From an uncultured Erysipelotrichaceae bacterium (GTDB lineage Bacteria > Bacillota_I > Bacilli_A > Erysipelotrichales > Erysipelotrichaceae): a DNA stretch of 14,800 nucleotides. Where the stretch lies: NCBI GenBank assembly GCA_937902945.1, contig CALEMD010000105.1, positions 1 through 14,800 of the forward strand, in the 5' to 3' direction. Below, in pieces: positions 12,505 to 14,800 of this stretch. Position 1 is the stretch's first letter, and each line of letters begins with the position of its first letter. Made by a program: the position numbers and the translations under genes. The notes below the pieces were generated by a model. That model was not told the DNA's origin and did no database searches. It saw only the letters and a program-made list of their open reading frames with translations.

Positions 12505-12884
12505 TGCAGTTCCACCTGCCTCACCTGCTGTCGTCTCAATCCAAGTGCCGCATACTCTGAGTTTTTGATAAACAGATCACCTTGAGAAATAGGCGTGTAG
12601 CTCTGCGAATAACCGCCTGCAGACTCTGATATCTGTGTAGCCGCCGCATCATCTGTGTTCTCATTGATCATACGACCAACAATCCCGACAGTAACCTGCT
12701 TAGCTACCAGTGCCAGATCTGCATCATCTGCAGTCATCTGCGCTAGATCCTTACCTATACTCTTTGCATACACTCTCAATTTAGCGGAAACGATAGGAAG
12801 AAGCGATTCTGCTTTTCCCGTTTCTTCCGGTGTGAGTGCTCTAAACAGAGTAATCACATCATTTATTGTTGCAAAATCGCTCAT
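12501..12884 (-). CDS. Head-tail connector, Gp19/Gp15/Gp42-like adaptor
   Basis: 127 residues. This is the adaptor that binds under the portal (HK97 gp6-like role). Helices dominate: residues 7-35 (INDVITLFRALTPEETGKAESLLPIVSAKLRVYA), then a Thr/Asp-rich turn, LVAKQVTVGIVGRMINE, and a C-terminal region with SESAGGYSQSYTPISQGDLFIKNSEYAALGLRR. The motif A-G-x-Y/F-S-x-S-x-T before GxLxIxxxEYxxLG marks the Gp19/Gp15/Gp42 family of Gram-positive phages. It starts at ATG 12884, six bases after the small capsid-linked gene stops, and overlaps the head closure gene by ATGA. Confidence 0.87.
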   Translation of the reverse strand: MSDFATINDVITLFRALTPEETGKAESLLPIVSAKLRVYAKSIGKDLAQMTADDADLALVAKQVTVGIVGRMINENTDDAAATQISESAGGYSQSYTPISQGDLFIKNSEYAALGLRRQQVRQVELQ

Positions 12885-12889
12885 CCTTT

Positions 12890-13033
12890 TTACCTCTTTT
12901 CTTTAACTGCTTTCTTTGTTTTCGGTTTAGGTTTTTCCTGTTCCTGATCTTCCTTCACTAACTGCCAATCAGGAGCATTGATTTCACCGAAAGTTGTAAG
13001 CAGTTTTCCAGTTACTTTGTTCTTATACAGCAT
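12890..13033 (-). CDS. Small Lys-rich protein coupled to the capsid gene
   Basis: 47 residues. Its ATG at 13033 shares bases with the capsid TGA (TGATG) and its TAA lies six bases before the connector start. The sequence begins MLYKNKVTGKLLTTFGEI, followed by NAPDWQLVKEDQ and a highly charged Lys/Pro tail (EKPKPKTKKAVKEKR). Small proteins of the form MYKNxxTGxLxxxxGxxxxxxWxxV occur just after the capsid gene in many Bacillota phages (DUF7302-like). Their role is not known; the basic tail could contact DNA or the capsid interior. The protein-like N-terminal part with a single Trp, the overlap and the place all support a real gene. Confidence 0.75.
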   Translation of the reverse strand: MLYKNKVTGKLLTTFGEINAPDWQLVKEDQEQEKPKPKTKKAVKEKR

Positions 13034-13923
13034 CAAGCTACAGCGGCTGTAACCTTAGCGAAGGAAGACGCATCAAGGATACCCCAGCCAATATATGCTT
13101 CAGCTCTCAGTACAATCTGGTTAGTCTTCTTCAGATCTCCCAGTCCGTCTGGATCACCGTACTGGATTACTTCAAGCGGTACATTAGCCGCATAACCCCA
13201 ACGGAAGGCATTGGCAAAGTCTCCGACAATTGCCTTATCCTTGGATGTTCCAAATGACACTGTCCCGTTTACATCTGAAGGAATACCTGCAAATGCATCA
13301 GGATTTGCGCCAAATCTGAACTCAGGATACTGAGCTACATTGTTAGCTTTGATCTTAGACAGTGCGTTTGCAAAATCTGTAGACATTGCAATACCATTGA
13401 TCACTCCATTGCCTGACTGTACAAGCGCAACGGCATCATCAACGTTCTCATCAGCTGTAGCAGCTGCGTATGTTACGTTGTTTGTTACCATTGTGTCAAA
13501 GCTCTTTGCACTGATTGATGTAGCTGTTGTTCCATCAATAGGATTTACTCCATGCAGTGCGGCGATATCCAGAGCACGTGCAATCTTGTTTGCAAAGCCA
13601 TTTGTAAATGCTGTCAGATAGTCAAGCTGATCAGCTTCGGATGAACGTACAAATTCATCAGATACTCTGTGCTGATAAACAAACTTGATAGGTGTGATTG
13701 TGACAGGTGCGATTACTGCAGAGCCTGCAGGTTTAGCTGCTGCTTCGCCTACAATGCCAGCCTCACCATCAAGGCTGAAGGTCATTACTTCATTACCATT
13801 GAATGCAAGTGGCTTAGCTGCTGAAAGCCTTGCCAGTGCGGAATGTCCGGATGCTTTTTCGAACATTTCTGAAATCATTGTTGCAGGAAACTTTGTCTCT
13901 GCAAGTGTAGATGTTGTTGCCAT
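13033..13923 (-). CDS. Major capsid protein, HK97 fold
   Basis: 296 residues. The N-terminal part (MATTSTLAETKFPATMISEMFEKASGHSALARLSA) leads into the E-loop and P-domain sequence VMTFSLDGEAGIVGEAAAKPAG and ITPIKFVYQHRVSDEFVRS, with FANKIARALDIAALHG as the spine helix. The A-domain follows (NGIAMSTDFANALSKIKAN, FAGIPSDVNGTV, IVGDFANAFRWGYAANVPLEVIQYGDP), and NQIVLRAEAYIGWGILDASSFAKVT closes the protein. This order is diagnostic of the phage_capsid (HK97) family. There is no N-terminal delta domain, which agrees with the separate scaffold gene just upstream and with no head protease in view. A strong AGAGGAGA site precedes the ATG. It stops overlapping the 47-residue gene. Confidence 0.94.
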   Translation of the reverse strand: MATTSTLAETKFPATMISEMFEKASGHSALARLSAAKPLAFNGNEVMTFSLDGEAGIVGEAAAKPAGSAVIAPVTITPIKFVYQHRVSDEFVRSSEADQLDYLTAFTNGFANKIARALDIAALHGVNPIDGTTATSISAKSFDTMVTNNVTYAAATADENVDDAVALVQSGNGVINGIAMSTDFANALSKIKANNVAQYPEFRFGANPDAFAGIPSDVNGTVSFGTSKDKAIVGDFANAFRWGYAANVPLEVIQYGDPDGLGDLKKTNQIVLRAEAYIGWGILDASSFAKVTAAVA

Positions 13924-13941
13924 TTTAATCTCCTCTTAGGC

Positions 13942-14421
13942 TTATTCGCCTTTCATACTTCTCAGCATGTCTCTCAATGCTGTCTTGGAAGAATCTGTTG
14001 GAACTTTATCGCCTGTATCAGCTAACGGCGCAGGCTTTGATGTTCCCATCATTGCCTTCAGCGCATCAGCATCTTTCTGAATGTCCTCTGCAGTCTCACC
14101 TCTAAGTCTTGATGCCATGTCATAAGGTAGTCCTGTTGCCAGGGCAATCTTCGTTTTTTCCGAGGCGGTCTCGTAACCCTTAATCTTTGCATCTCTTTCT
14201 GCCAAATCTTTATCGTATCCGGCATACTTCTTAGCCTGTGCTGCGGATGATTTTGTGAGTTCATCCATCTGTTTCTGCAGATCCGCTGTTGCTTTAGCCT
14301 GGTCATCTGGTGAGATCCAGCCTTCGAATTTTTTGGCCGTTGATTCTCTTTCACGCTTAAGACGATCATTGATAATTCTGTCTAATTCTTCCTGTGTTTT
14401 AATTTCTGTAAATTCTGCCAT
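13942..14421 (-). CDS. Capsid scaffolding protein, DUF4355 type
   Basis: 159 residues. Internal scaffold that guides capsid assembly and leaves before or during packaging. The N-terminus has the family pattern EELDRIINDRLKRERESTAKKFEGW (about residues 11-35). A long charged helix, probably a coiled coil, runs from about 40 to 95 (DLQKQMDELTKSSAAQAKKYAGYDKDLAERDAKIKGYE). It is followed by ATGLPYDMASRLRGETAEDIQKDADALKAMMG and a Pro-rich tail ending TALRDMLRSMKGE, the basic end that usually binds the shell. Start ATG with a strong AGGGGAGG site. The gene lies 18 bases before the capsid gene and is the first gene after the hairpin at 14471-14490, so it may open its own transcript. Confidence 0.88.
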   Translation of the reverse strand: MAEFTEIKTQEELDRIINDRLKRERESTAKKFEGWISPDDQAKATADLQKQMDELTKSSAAQAKKYAGYDKDLAERDAKIKGYETASEKTKIALATGLPYDMASRLRGETAEDIQKDADALKAMMGTSKPAPLADTGDKVPTDSSKTALRDMLRSMKGE

Positions 14422-14463
14422 TTCTTTTTCCTCCCCTACTTAACCCGGTAGTACGGTGCAATA

Positions 14464-14490
14464 TATTAAAAGGACACATTTCTGCGTCCT
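14464..14490 (-). terminator. Probable terminator between terminase and scaffold genes
   Basis: On the minus strand 14490-14483 pairs with 14478-14471 to give an 8-bp stem (one G-U pair) with a GAAA tetraloop (14482-14479), followed by TTTAATATATT. The stem and stable GNRA loop are clear, but the T run is short and broken, so it may be a partial terminator or an RNA-stabilising end rather than a full stop. Confidence 0.55.
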
Positions 14491-14491
14491 C

Positions 14492-14800
14492 TCAATACCA
14501 TATCTTTTGTGCTTTCTTTCCCTTACCTTCGATACATGCAAAATGAGCTAATACAACGGAGTCCAACAGTGCGATGTCTCTGTTAGCATCAAGGCTTTTA
14601 TAGCCGAATCCTCCGTTACTTCCTATAGCTCTGTGATCACAGTTTGTTACAACGGCGTCTAGTGACGGCTGTTCCATATGGATCAATGTCTTGCCAAACA
14701 CAGCCTGTTCAAACTCTGCGTTTGCTTTAATAATCTCTGGGACTCTTGGTAATAAAGGACTGCTTAGCTTAGCTCTGCTTAACTGGTCCGTCAGAATCTT
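14492..14800 (-). CDS. Probable terminase large subunit, C-terminal part (runs off the window)
   Basis: The frame is open from the right edge to TGA at 14494-14492, giving about 102 residues of the C-terminus. The visible sequence begins KILTDQLSRAKLSSPLLPR, then EIIKANAEFEQAV, and ends with LIHMEQPSLDAVVTNC, AIGSNGGFGYKS and DIALLDSVVLAHFAC. In large terminases the end of the nuclease domain reads lxHxxxPxLxxAVxN...(g)x(f/w)xxxK/S...xxDxxxAxxxA, which this fits. That domain cuts concatemeric DNA while the ATPase half, outside the window, drives packaging. The neighbour downstream is the scaffold, not a portal, which is unusual. Without the ATPase motifs the call is moderate; another DNA-packaging or head protein is possible. 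Confidence 0.55.
   Translation of the reverse strand, partial: KILTDQLSRAKLSSPLLPRVPEIIKANAEFEQAVFGKTLIHMEQPSLDAVVTNCDHRAIGSNGGFGYKSLDANRDIALLDSVVLAHFACIEGKGKKAQKIWY

Overview
The window is the structural and lysis part of a tailed-phage genome (siphovirus-like), most likely a prophage in a low-to-mid GC Bacillota host. The host call is an inference. It rests on a capsid protein with a separate DUF4355-type scaffold, a Gp19/Gp15/Gp42-type connector, a Dit/Tal pair, an r1t-type holin and an amidase endolysin with CW_7 repeats. No integrase, repressor, portal or tRNA is visible, so prophage versus virus cannot be settled here. Everything from the right edge to about 858 is on the minus strand and reads right to left; only one gene at the far left (235-693) is on the plus strand.

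In transcription order the late region is: C-terminus of a probable large terminase (runs off the right edge), a hairpin terminator, scaffold, major capsid protein, a 47-residue gene overlapping the capsid stop, three connector/neck proteins, tail terminator, tail tube protein, a tail assembly chaperone pair joined by a canonical -1 slippery site, tape measure protein, Dit and Tal. Most junctions are ATGA or TAATG overlaps, as in a translationally coupled operon.

From 5592 down to 2412 lies a receptor-binding/fibre module. It has a structural protein with two InlB-type B-repeats, a fibre protein with NVQ and YADLP motifs, a 121-residue protein and two short tip proteins. One tip protein carries the GSNANGxWIRYPDGTQIC-type motif and the other a pyocin-knob-like domain. 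Each of these last two is preceded by a strong Shine-Dalgarno site and a tiny leader ORF interrupted by a pure G tract (G8 and G11 on the coding strand). In both, the present length ends the leader early, while one more G would carry it across the start of the next ORF. This is the most striking part of the window: a candidate double slipped-strand (phase-variable) switch of fibre-tip expression. Sequencing error in the homopolymers is the main competing explanation.

A 22-codon acidic ORF then leads by TGATG overlap into the endolysin, followed by an XhlA-like membrane/coiled-coil protein, an r1t-type holin and a strong Rho-independent terminator. Beyond it, the AT-richer plus-strand TM2-domain gene converges on the phage operon and is either a lysogenic cargo gene or flanking host DNA.
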